A DNA stretch of 11,414 bases from an uncultured Allobaculum sp. (GTDB taxonomy: Bacteria; Bacillota_I; Bacilli_A; Erysipelotrichales; Erysipelotrichaceae). The position numbers and the translations under genes were made by a program. Below, piece by piece: positions 5,801 through 11,414 of this stretch. The stretch spans positions 1 through 11,414 of the forward strand of contig CAOKFJ010000033.1 in NCBI GenBank assembly GCA_948467695.1. Direction: 5' to 3'. A model generated the notes under the pieces. That model was not told the DNA's origin and searched no databases. It worked only from the letters and a program-made list of their open reading frames with translations. Within the stretch, counting starts at the first letter, position 1. Each line of letters starts with the position of its first letter.

Positions 5801-7572
5801 AAGGACAGACTGTATCTGTAACCGTCAACGTCATCGATACAGTCGGCGCAATGCTCAACTACTCCACCGCAACCATGAAAGGACAGAAACCGGTTCTGCC
5901 GGCAGCTCGTCCTGCAGTCATGGATGATGGTTCCATCACCGAAATCAGCCTCCCTGTTGAATGGGATATGCCGGAAGATTCCGCATTCGCAGAAGAAGGC
6001 ACCGTTGTCATCAACGGTACAGCTTCTGTATTCGGCAGAGAATACCCGATCACCGCAACTGTTCGCGTAACAGAAGGCAATGTTGAAATCGGCGATTCTG
6101 TAACCGGTGCAGCTCATCTGAGCCAGTCCATCCCTGAGGGTAGCCAGTCCGATACGCTTGAAGCCATCAAAGACGGCAGCTTAAACTACGATCCGGACAG
6201 CAAGACAGGCGAAAACAACAACACCTGCTGGACAACTTACAACTACACATACCAGAATCCGGAAAACGACACAGCATCTGTAGTCTTCCGCTACGATACG
6301 GAACAGACTATCGATCACGCAGTCGTAAACTTCATTTCCGATACATGGTCTGTAACTGTACCGGATGCCAACACAACCAAGTGGGAAATCAGCCAGGACG
6401 GCGAAAACTGGACTGAACTGAACGCCACTGAAACCATCGGCGCCTTTGTCGGATCCGGCAGTGTCGGCCGTCAGCCCTACACCTACACCTTCGAGGGCGC
6501 TCCGGTTCGCGCAACATACGTTCGCATGACCGTAACCGTACCGGAAGGCAAAAAAGGCAACCACGATCACTACAAGTCCGTTGGTATGTCCGAAGTTGAA
6601 CTCATCGGCGCAACTACCGTCTTTGAAGTCAACACAACCGCAACACTTGCAAGCATGACCATCAACGGCGAAGCTGTCGATGCTGAAAAACTTGCTTCCA
6701 AAGACATCGCCATCCGCGACAAGACAGCGGATATCAAAGCTGTTTCCGAAGGCAACGCCTCCATCACACAGCTTCCTGCCAAAGACGGCGCGATCAAGAT
6801 TCTTGTTCAGTCCGAAGACGGCAAAACAATGAACACCTACGTTGTACGCACAGGTGTGATTGATCCTGCAGATGATTCCTATGACATCCCTGTAGAGCTC
6901 TACAACCCCGCAACCGGTTCCGTACAGCCCGGTGCTGCAAATGCGCTTGAAAACGCGTTTGACGGTGATGTAGATACACACTGGCATTCCGTTTGGGCTG
7001 GCGCTACAAACTACGATGACCAGTGGGTTGAAATTCACTTCGACGAACCCACACGCGTTGACGGCATCCGCTACCTGCCCAGACAGGACGGCAGCATCAA
7101 CGGACGCATCACCGCATTCGAAATCTACGCTCTCAATGATGCCGACGAATGGGTAAAAATCACTGAAGGCGAATGGGCACCGAACAGCGAATGGAAGCTG
7201 ACTAACTTCGACGCTGTGAAGACAACCGGTATCCGTCTGAAATCCACTCAGGCTCAGACAGACAGCGGCAAGCTCTTCTCGTCCGCAGCGGAAATCCGTC
7301 TGACAACTTCTCCGGAAGAACCCGAAGAACCTGAAACACTGACATTCGCTACGCTCGACCGCGTTCTCGAACTTGCCAGAACTATGATTCTTACCGAGTT
7401 CAAAGACACAGCCGCATTTGAAGCAGCTCTTGCCCAGGGCGAAACCACTCGCACTGATGCAACAAAACAGTCTCAGATCAACAGCGCTGTTGATACACTG
7501 CACAGAGCTCTGCTCCGTCTGCGTCTGACACCGGATGAAGCCAAAGTTGAAGCACTGAAAAACGAAGGCTAA
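2890..7572 (+). CDS. Secreted multidomain GH2 beta-galactosidase
   Basis: This encodes 1560 residues, with ATG preceded by AAGAGGA about 10 bases upstream. A signal peptide spans residues 1-34 (cleavage likely after VLA). Domains in order: GH2 sugar-binding (about 68-217), GH2 Ig-like (220-333), GH2 TIM barrel (335-645), DUF4982-like (about 665-785), GH2_C5-like (about 797-900), two Big_4 Ig-like domains (about 920-982 and 995-1062), a first discoidin-like module (about 1070-1240), a small beta domain (about 1248-1322), an F5/8C (CBM32-like) module (about 1335-1472) and a FIVAR-like helical domain (1485-1548). The acid/base Glu477 lies in SLCNE and the nucleophile is probably Glu562 in FYGSETAS; HHD (357-359) and HNPADP (391-396) are further active-site signatures. 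The architecture resembles pneumococcal BgaA, which trims terminal beta-galactose from glycans. The C-terminus lacks LPXTG and a membrane anchor, so it appears to be released or held by its carbohydrate-binding modules. Beta-glucuronidase or another GH2 activity is not excluded. It is transcribed alone, behind a cre site. Confidence 0.93.
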   Translation: MRNRKWMQKVGSVLLGTALTTSLIPASMMMPVLAQEGDSFVKASDSDQMASDPELVVSNVIGTGDERTINFNENWKFSLSDPSGAQNGAFDDSKWQQVNLPHDYSLSQDYSGSMEAESGYKPGGVGWYRKTFTADANIADKNVIVEFNGVYMDADVYLNGVKLGNHPYGYTAFAFDLSEHLNPGENVIAVRVNHQTPSSRWYSGSGIYRDVNVTVTDKVHADYKGIFVTTPGLEDNQKQAATKVETTVVNDTDAAAEVSVRQTVLDGETVLKSGTSEAQTIAAGEKAAIDLTVNVDNPTLWSTTNPKLYTVKTEILKGDTVVDTVETQFGYRYFAFDRDTGFSLNGENMKLKGVCMHHDQGALGAEANDRAIERQVEILKEMGCNSIRVTHNPADPALLEAADKHGMLIINELFDGWTGAKNGNYNDYARFFNRTVGADNNLLNKEDGDTWAEFDTRAAVQMSRNNPSVIMYSLCNEVQEGYGTISNGGQIAKNMIEWIEESDTTRKVTFGGNGLKNNNYIENQIAEEINKKGGVVGYNYANGSQYDAAFNNHSNWMFYGSETASAINSRGVYHHLGNYGSIQESDKLLTSYDRSRVGWGHMAGEAWYDIIQRDFMAGEYVWTGFDYLGEPTPWNGTGSGYVGGQDAPKSSYFGIVDTAGLPKDSYYLYQSVWNEDVNTLHVLPAWNEDVVATENGGVPVVVYSDAASVELFLTPTGGTERSLGKKTFTKKTTAAGYTYQVYEGSDKSSRAWENQFLTWHVPFEEGTIRAVAYDEKGEPITDTEGRKTVTTTGAAAKLNAKADRETLNAATDDLSYITIDVTDENGEIVPSATNKVTVTVEGAGTLAGLDNGKQSDHQSYQDDNRKALAGKLVAIVRSNGENGDIKVNITSDGLEPKTVTLKAEGASEEAKFGLKYSRNYFVKVGTIPTLPETVVKVDPDGTETNVAVEWNEIDPSNVAQAGSFSVAGTAEGQTVSVTVNVIDTVGAMLNYSTATMKGQKPVLPAARPAVMDDGSITEISLPVEWDMPEDSAFAEEGTVVINGTASVFGREYPITATVRVTEGNVEIGDSVTGAAHLSQSIPEGSQSDTLEAIKDGSLNYDPDSKTGENNNTCWTTYNYTYQNPENDTASVVFRYDTEQTIDHAVVNFISDTWSVTVPDANTTKWEISQDGENWTELNATETIGAFVGSGSVGRQPYTYTFEGAPVRATYVRMTVTVPEGKKGNHDHYKSVGMSEVELIGATTVFEVNTTATLASMTINGEAVDAEKLASKDIAIRDKTADIKAVSEGNASITQLPAKDGAIKILVQSEDGKTMNTYVVRTGVIDPADDSYDIPVELYNPATGSVQPGAANALENAFDGDVDTHWHSVWAGATNYDDQWVEIHFDEPTRVDGIRYLPRQDGSINGRITAFEIYALNDADEWVKITEGEWAPNSEWKLTNFDAVKTTGIRLKSTQAQTDSGKLFSSAAEIRLTTSPEEPEEPETLTFATLDRVLELARTMILTEFKDTAAFEAALAQGETTRTDATKQSQINSAVDTLHRALLRLRLTPDEAKVEALKNEG

Positions 7573-7589
7573 TTTCTGCGCTGCAGAAA
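7573..7589 (+). repeat. Hairpin directly after the GH2 stop codon
   Basis: TTTCTGC (7573-7579) pairs with GCAGAAA (7583-7589) around a 3-base loop. It begins immediately after the stop codon (7570-7572) and has no T tract. It may stabilise the 3' end of the GH2 mRNA ahead of the real terminator at 7634-7659. Confidence 0.5.
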
Positions 7590-7633
7590 ATCGCCAGAGT
7601 GATTCAAGATTCAAAACTGATTTACATACCACG

Positions 7634-7659
7634 AGGAGAAGACTACGGTCTTCTCCTTT
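7634..7659 (+). terminator. Intrinsic terminator of the GH2 gene
   Basis: AGGAGAAGAC (7634-7643) pairs perfectly with GTCTTCTCCT (7648-7657) around a TACG loop, followed by a short, interrupted T-rich tail (TTTGTTCATTTG). The stem is strong and the T tract modest. Confidence 0.78.
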
Positions 7660-7730
7660 GTTCATTTGTCTGGATCCATACCGCTGCGACAGAGAAGCGG
7701 GCGTACATGTGCGGCGTGAAAGACGTAATA

Positions 7731-7748
7731 TGACGAAAACGTTCGTCA
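7731..7748. promoter_or_regulatory. Operator-like 18-base inverted repeat
   Basis: TGACGAA (7731-7737) and TTCGTCA (7742-7748) are perfect inverted arms around AACG. A further half-site, TCGTCA, recurs at 7761-7766, 18 bases after the second one, on the same helical face. This is the geometry of a dimeric repressor or activator binding site. The regulator is unknown. Confidence 0.45.
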
Positions 7749-7814
7749 GAAATGCAATTGTCGTCATTCAAAATAATGGTGAAAGCTTATCTATATGGTT
7801 GATACTTCACGAGA

Positions 7815-7843
7815 TTGGAATTGTAGAAGATAAAGATTGTAAA
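7815..7843 (+). promoter_or_regulatory. Possible promoter upstream of the C39-like gene
   Basis: TTGGAA (7815-7820) and TGTAAA (7838-7843) are each 4-of-6 matches at an ideal 17-base spacing. Use of this promoter would imply a leader of about 300 bases. The AT-rich surroundings allow other choices, so this is weak. Confidence 0.25.
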
Positions 7844-8056
7844 GGTGCGCATTGCATGGAGCGAAAGAAAAACAGATAAGGCTGGAACGGGTGCTGTTTT
7901 CCAGTAAATGCGGGCGATAGATCTACATCCGGATGCCATGTCAGCTCATCTGTACAGAAAACCGTGTAGATAATGAGTGGATAAAAGAAATTTGAATTCG
8001 AGCGGCAGAGATGCTTTGAAAAAAAGTGAAGAAAGCGTGACACGCGCAGATGCAGC

Positions 8057-8080
8057 GCAAACATATGGAGCAAACATATG
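8057..8080 (+). repeat. 13-base-period tandem direct repeat
   Basis: GCAAACATATG occurs at 8057-8067 and again, identical, at 8070-8080, separated by GA. Each unit contains the palindrome CATATG. The pair ends 67 bases before the start codon of the C39-like gene, so it lies in its leader or promoter-proximal region. Confidence 0.6.
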
Positions 8081-8147
8081 CAGCTGTACGGGCGTTCAAA
8101 TGATCTGCGGCTGGAATTTCTAAAGACGACAAAAAGGAAAAAAGAAG

Positions 8148-10409
8148 ATGAAGAAATATACCATTCTGCTCATGACCGGTCTTCTTCCATGGACAAACTG
8201 TCTCATGGAGATAAAAGCGCATGATCAGACAAACGACTCGCCGCCAAATGCGCAAGTATACAGCGAAACGCCTTTTGAGGAGGACGATCAGACAGAGATC
8301 GCTCCCTTGTCAGAGAGCGTTAAGCAGGATCGTAAAGCGGAAAGCAGCGAAGAGATCATGGAACAGCAGCAGGCTGATGAAGAAGAGAACCGTGAAATTC
8401 AAAATCTGATCGCGCATGCTGAAAATCTGCTCGATCAGATTGGGATCAGGCGCGATTGCGCAGAACAGAAAGCAGAGCTTGATCAGAAACTGATCGAAAT
8501 CGGCGATGAACTGGAAGCGCATAAAAATACATATCAAAGTCTTGCTGTGCAGCTTGAAGAGCTTGAGACGGATACACCGGCAGAAGCGAAAGAAGCAGAG
8601 AATGAAATCCAGACGCAGCAGACAGATGCGGAGGATCTCGACCGTTTTCTGGAAACGGGAACAGAACAGAAATCCCCTGAAGAGGGAGATTTTTCGCTAG
8701 CGATGAATTCGCCGCAAAAAGGTGAAGAAATGATTCATGATCCGGACGGACAGAATGAAAAAATCAGCGAACTGAAAGCCCGCATGGATGAAGAAACGTC
8801 TGCGATTGCCCAATTGGAACAGGAGCAGGCACGCCTGGAAGAAAAGCGCAGTCTGCTGGAAGCAGACAGTGCAGCAGAATGGATGAGCGATGAGTCCGGT
8901 ACAGAAGAAATATCAGCTGTTTCGGTTCAGATGCCCGGGAATACGCCAAATCTTCATCTGCTTAAACGCGAACTGACAGATCTGGAGGTGCAGGTCAGCC
9001 TGGGCAATATCACGGAGCAGATCGAGGCGCGCATTCGCGAAATCTCGGCGATCCTTTCGTCCATGGAGACAGTCGCGGTGTATCGTCTGTACAACCCCAA
9101 CAGCAGCGAGCATTTCTATACACCGTCCGAACATGAAAAAGACTATCTCAGTCAGATCGGATGGAGTTATGAGGGCATTGGGTGGCGTTCGCCCAAAAAC
9201 GACACATCGCAGCCGGTGTATCGCGTATACAATCCCAACGCCGGTGACCACCACTACACGACAAACGCGCAAGAGCGCGATCATCTCGTAAATGTCGGGT
9301 GGAACGACGAGGGGGTTGCCTGGTATTCCGATCCGTATGTGGGAGTGCAGATTCTTCGCGCCTACAACCCCAATGCCAAAGGAGCGGGCGCGCATCATTT
9401 TACCGACAATGAAATCGAGCGCGATCTTCTGGTCGACCTGGGCTGGAGACAGGAGAATGTCGCTTTTTACGCCCGATTTATGTATTCCATATGCGAAGAA
9501 TCGGATGGAGCGAATTCACGCACAATCTGGTACGACATGAATGATCAGCCGCTGAGCGGCGAATACCGCATCGGCGGCTGGTGGCATGCCTACGACAGCG
9601 CCGGATCCCCGATTACCGGCTTCTACGGGCTGCCCTTTGCGGATATGCGCTACTACGATGCCGATGGAAGACATGCGCGCGGTGTACGAAATATTGACGG
9701 TGCATGGTATGACTTCGACGACACCAGCGGCTATCCGGCACGCTCGAAACTGAAAGAATATACAGATGGAACGCTGCGCTACTACCAAAGCGATGGCAAA
9801 GCGGCGACCGGCGCGTTCAATGTGGCGAATGCCTCGTTCAATGCGGATGGCACCGGCAATATTCTGACAACGCGTCTGAATGGTGTGCCTTTGTATATGC
9901 AGAACGATCTGGCATGGGCGGGCGTTCTCATCAATGGCAGCGCGTTTGGAAGCACGGGATGCGTGCCGACGGTGCTTGCTAGCGTAATCAATGCCGCGAC
10001 GGGCGTGCAGGTCTCTCCGCTTGATCTTGGACGGGAGTTCGGGCGTCTGGGCTATCTGAATACCGATGTGCCCGGAACCAAAGCGATCGCCATGCCATAT
10101 ACGGCAAGTCAGTACGGCATGACGATGAGCGCGTCGCTCAGCCGCGGGGAAGCAGCCAGAATTCTGCGCGCGGGAGGTGTGCTTGCCGCTGCGGTAGGTC
10201 CAGGGGCTTTCTGTCCAGCAGGCGCGACGCATGAGCTGCTTGTGATGGGCTATGACAATGGAAATGTATTTATCCATGATCCGCTCGGCTTTGGAACAGA
10301 TGGATGGTATTCGCTCTCGCTGATTTTCGACCAGCAGAGCCAGGATCCCGATGACCGTTCGCATGGCGGACCAATCTTCGGCTTCTACAACCGGCGAATT
10401 CCGTCGTAA
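8148..10409 (+). CDS. Exported coiled-coil, DUF5648-repeat, C39-like peptidase protein
   Basis: This encodes 753 residues; ATG follows an AAGGA motif by about 9 bases. A short export signal spans about 1-24 (Lys2-Lys3, hydrophobic 5-20). Cys18 is not in a proper lipobox. Residues 40-300 are very rich in Glu, Gln and Ala, with heptad-like stretches (about 76-140 and 200-305), so probably coiled coil. Three DUF5648-type repeats follow at 312-346, 358-392 and 403-441, each with a YNPN motif, a His/Tyr/Thr cluster, an ERD/EKD helix and GW. Residues 455-570 hold aromatic-Gly repeats like choline- or glucan-binding wall repeats (GGWWHAYD, MRYYDADG, GAWYDFDD, LRYYQSDG). The C-terminal 575-753 matches C39_2-like papain-fold peptidases. 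The predicted catalytic set is Gln585, Cys605 (STGCVPT), His695 (ATHELLVMGYD) and Asp711 (HDP). No peptide ABC transporter is adjacent, so it is not a standard bacteriocin-processing C39. It likely acts on the cell surface on an unknown protein or peptide, and terminators isolate it from its neighbours. Confidence 0.87.
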   Translation: MKKYTILLMTGLLPWTNCLMEIKAHDQTNDSPPNAQVYSETPFEEDDQTEIAPLSESVKQDRKAESSEEIMEQQQADEEENREIQNLIAHAENLLDQIGIRRDCAEQKAELDQKLIEIGDELEAHKNTYQSLAVQLEELETDTPAEAKEAENEIQTQQTDAEDLDRFLETGTEQKSPEEGDFSLAMNSPQKGEEMIHDPDGQNEKISELKARMDEETSAIAQLEQEQARLEEKRSLLEADSAAEWMSDESGTEEISAVSVQMPGNTPNLHLLKRELTDLEVQVSLGNITEQIEARIREISAILSSMETVAVYRLYNPNSSEHFYTPSEHEKDYLSQIGWSYEGIGWRSPKNDTSQPVYRVYNPNAGDHHYTTNAQERDHLVNVGWNDEGVAWYSDPYVGVQILRAYNPNAKGAGAHHFTDNEIERDLLVDLGWRQENVAFYARFMYSICEESDGANSRTIWYDMNDQPLSGEYRIGGWWHAYDSAGSPITGFYGLPFADMRYYDADGRHARGVRNIDGAWYDFDDTSGYPARSKLKEYTDGTLRYYQSDGKAATGAFNVANASFNADGTGNILTTRLNGVPLYMQNDLAWAGVLINGSAFGSTGCVPTVLASVINAATGVQVSPLDLGREFGRLGYLNTDVPGTKAIAMPYTASQYGMTMSASLSRGEAARILRAGGVLAAAVGPGAFCPAGATHELLVMGYDNGNVFIHDPLGFGTDGWYSLSLIFDQQSQDPDDRSHGGPIFGFYNRRIPS

Positions 10410-10472
10410 TGCGCCCGGATAATCTGCCAAAGCACGATAAAGTCAGCGCGATCTGAAGAAATAATGACAATC

Positions 10473-10512
10473 AGACAGGAATGCGGAAATACAATGCGCA
10501 TTCCTGTCTTTT
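10473..10512 (+). terminator. Intrinsic terminator of the C39-like gene
   Basis: AGACAGGAATGCG (10473-10485) pairs perfectly over 13 bp with CGCATTCCTGTCT (10497-10509), with an 11-base loop and four T residues at 10509-10512. It lies 64 bases after the stop codon. Confidence 0.88.
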
Positions 10513-10663
10513 GTCTGGAACGATACGCATAGGTAAAGCACACCTGTTCTGTTCTTTTCGATGCGTATGCATTATCATGAAACAGAAATGAACCGCATCC
10601 ATGTGCCTTTTCGCAATACGGTATGCGGTGATCGGAACATTCTGTTCAGAAAGGAAATTTGAA
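10513..10663 (+). promoter_or_regulatory. pyrE promoter and structured leader
   Basis: These 151 bases between the terminator and pyrE hold two nested-free inverted repeats. ATACGCAT (10523-10530) pairs with ATGCGTAT (10561-10568), and ACCGCAT (10592-10598) pairs with ATGCGGT (10623-10629). TATCAT (10573-10578) is a 5-of-6 match to -10, without a good -35. If transcription starts near 10585, the second hairpin lies in the leader just before the ribosome binding site. No PyrR-binding consensus was seen, so its regulation is unknown. Confidence 0.4.
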
Positions 10664-11344
10664 ATGGAAGCCTACAAAAATGACTTTATTGACTTTATGC
10701 TCGACTGCGGCGTGCTGAAGTTTGGAACCTTCACACTGAAATCCGGCCGTATCTCTCCGTTCTTCATGAACGCCGGCGGATATGAAACCGGACGTCAGCT
10801 GCGCAAGCTCGGCGAATTCTACGCTCGCGCCATTCACGATCAGTATGGCGATGACTTTGACGTTCTGTTCGGACCGGCATACAAAGGAATCCCCCTTGCT
10901 GTTGTAACCGCTGAAGCCTACTACGATCTGTTCGGCAAAGAAATCCGCTACTGCAGCGACCGTAAAGAAGAAAAAGACCACGGTGCTGACAAAGGAAGCT
11001 TCCTTGGCACAAAACTGAAAGACGGCGACCGTGTTGTCATGATCGAAGATGTCACCACTTCCGGAAAATCTATGGAAGAAACTGTACCGAAAGTACGCAA
11101 TGCCGCTGATGTTGTCATCAAAGGCCTGATGGTATCGCTCGACCGTTCGGAAAAAGGAAAATCCGAAGTTGGCGCGCTGACTGAAGTAGCCGAAACCTAC
11201 GGATTCCCCACAGCCGCTATCGTTTCGATGCCTGAAGTAGCCTCCAGCCTCAAAGAAAGAAATCTTCTTGATGAAGAGACTCTCCAGCGTATCCGCGACT
11301 ACTACGCACAATACGGTGCGGCAGACCGTTCTTTCGATTTCTAG
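10664..11344 (+). CDS. pyrE: Orotate phosphoribosyltransferase
   Basis: This cytosolic enzyme of de novo pyrimidine synthesis joins orotate and PRPP to give orotidine 5'-monophosphate. The product has 226 residues, within the usual family range. ATG 10664 is chosen because AAAGGA lies 9 bases upstream; an in-frame ATG at 10601 would add 21 unrelated residues without a ribosome binding site. Key features are FTLKSGRISPFFMNAG at 23-38 (with Lys26), FGPAYKGIPLA at 69-79, the flexible catalytic loop DRKEEKDHGADKG at 99-111, and the PRPP-binding loop VVMIEDVTTSGKS at 124-136 with its paired acidic residues Glu128-Asp129. All the expected catalytic elements look intact. No other pyr gene is visible on either side in this window. 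Terminators on both sides make it a single-gene unit here. Codon use is similar to the GH2 gene, with many C-ending codons, suggesting good expression. Confidence 0.97.
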   Translation: MEAYKNDFIDFMLDCGVLKFGTFTLKSGRISPFFMNAGGYETGRQLRKLGEFYARAIHDQYGDDFDVLFGPAYKGIPLAVVTAEAYYDLFGKEIRYCSDRKEEKDHGADKGSFLGTKLKDGDRVVMIEDVTTSGKSMEETVPKVRNAADVVIKGLMVSLDRSEKGKSEVGALTEVAETYGFPTAAIVSMPEVASSLKERNLLDEETLQRIRDYYAQYGAADRSFDF

Positions 11345-11363
11345 AAAGAAGCTTTTAATCGAT

Positions 11364-11413
11364 AAATTCCGCGATTCCGGGACTAATTAGCCCCCGTATA
11401 TCGCGGAATTTTT
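11364..11413 (+). terminator. Intrinsic terminator of pyrE
   Basis: AAATTCCGCGAT (11364-11375) pairs with ATCGCGGAATTT (11400-11411), with an inner CGGG/CCCG stem (11378-11381 and 11393-11396), ending in five T residues at 11409-11413. The stem is A/T-symmetric, so it may work in both directions. The window ends one base later. Confidence 0.88.
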
Positions 11414-11414
11414 G

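Larger units (their letters stand above)
7660..8147. other. Long intergenic region before the C39-like gene
   Basis: About 490 bases with no supported gene. The plus-strand open frame 7658-7879 and the minus-strand frames lack ribosome binding sites and resemble no family. The region contains an 18-base inverted repeat (7731-7748) with an extra half-site, a 13-base tandem repeat (8057-8080) and several promoter-like boxes. The best of these are TTGGAA (7815-7820) with TGTAAA (7838-7843) at 17 bases, and an isolated GATAAT (7969-7974). The size and symmetric elements suggest a regulated promoter with a long leader, or a small RNA. Neither is demonstrated. Confidence 0.5.

Noticed and set aside
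3004..6117. A 1037-residue open frame antisense to the GH2 gene
   Set aside because: It is codon-aligned with the GH2 frame and stays open only because TTA, CTA and TCA are avoided there. Its product is Cys/Phe/Val-rich low-complexity sequence with no family resemblance, and it has no ribosome binding site.
6181..7767. A second long minus-strand open frame (528 codons) covering the GH2 3' end
   Set aside because: It is a mirror of GH2 codon bias like the frame above, has Cys/Phe-rich composition, and starts beyond the GH2 terminator without a ribosome binding site.
7658..7879. A 73-codon plus-strand frame in the region after the GH2 gene
   Set aside because: It begins inside the tail of the GH2 terminator, lacks a ribosome binding site and shows no domain or signal.
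8057..8080. A CRISPR array or start of one
   Set aside because: There are only two 11-base units with a 2-base gap; spacers and repeat lengths do not fit CRISPR, and there are no cas genes.
10601..10663. An upstream ATG extending PyrE by 21 residues
   Set aside because: There is no ribosome binding site before it. The extension is unlike the family's N-terminus, and AAAGGA is well placed for ATG 10664.

Overview
The window looks like chromosomal DNA of a Gram-positive member of the Bacillota. The evidence is AGGAGG-type ribosome binding sites, intrinsic terminators after nearly every gene, a cre-like (CcpA) operator, and secreted Ltp-family, GH2/Big_4 and DUF5648/C39-like proteins. The base composition is moderate and the style recalls gut or oral Erysipelotrichales-type bacteria. 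That placement is an inference from gene content, not a measured one.

Layout from left to right. A bidirectional terminator (83-127) is followed by a minus-strand gene for a small Ltp-domain lipoprotein (162-653, GTG start). A gene-poor stretch of about 500 bases (654-1153) with small inverted repeats leads into a plus-strand NHA2-like cation/proton antiporter (1154-2344). Behind it is a 38-residue single-pass membrane microprotein (2472-2588), and both end at one strong terminator (2625-2679). Next is a 1560-residue secreted GH2 beta-galactosidase-type enzyme (2890-7572) with several accessory domains; its promoter region carries a 13-of-14 match to the cre consensus. After its terminator comes a second gene-free stretch (7660-8147) with an 18-base inverted repeat and a 13-base tandem repeat. 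It precedes a 753-residue exported protein (8148-10409) with a coiled coil, three DUF5648-type repeats, wall-binding-like repeats and a C39-like papain-fold peptidase. The window ends with a structured leader and pyrE (orotate phosphoribosyltransferase, 10664-11344) and its terminator.

The genes do not form one pathway. Terminators separate them into five transcription units; only the antiporter and the microprotein look co-transcribed. Three of the six products are predicted to act at or outside the cell surface (lipoprotein, GH2 enzyme, C39-like protein) and two more are in the membrane. This suggests a surface or nutrient-interaction neighbourhood next to a housekeeping pyrimidine gene. 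I found no tRNA, rRNA, CRISPR array, transposase or phage structural gene. The least understood items are the 38-residue microprotein, the composite C39-like protein, and the operator-like repeats in the two long non-coding stretches.
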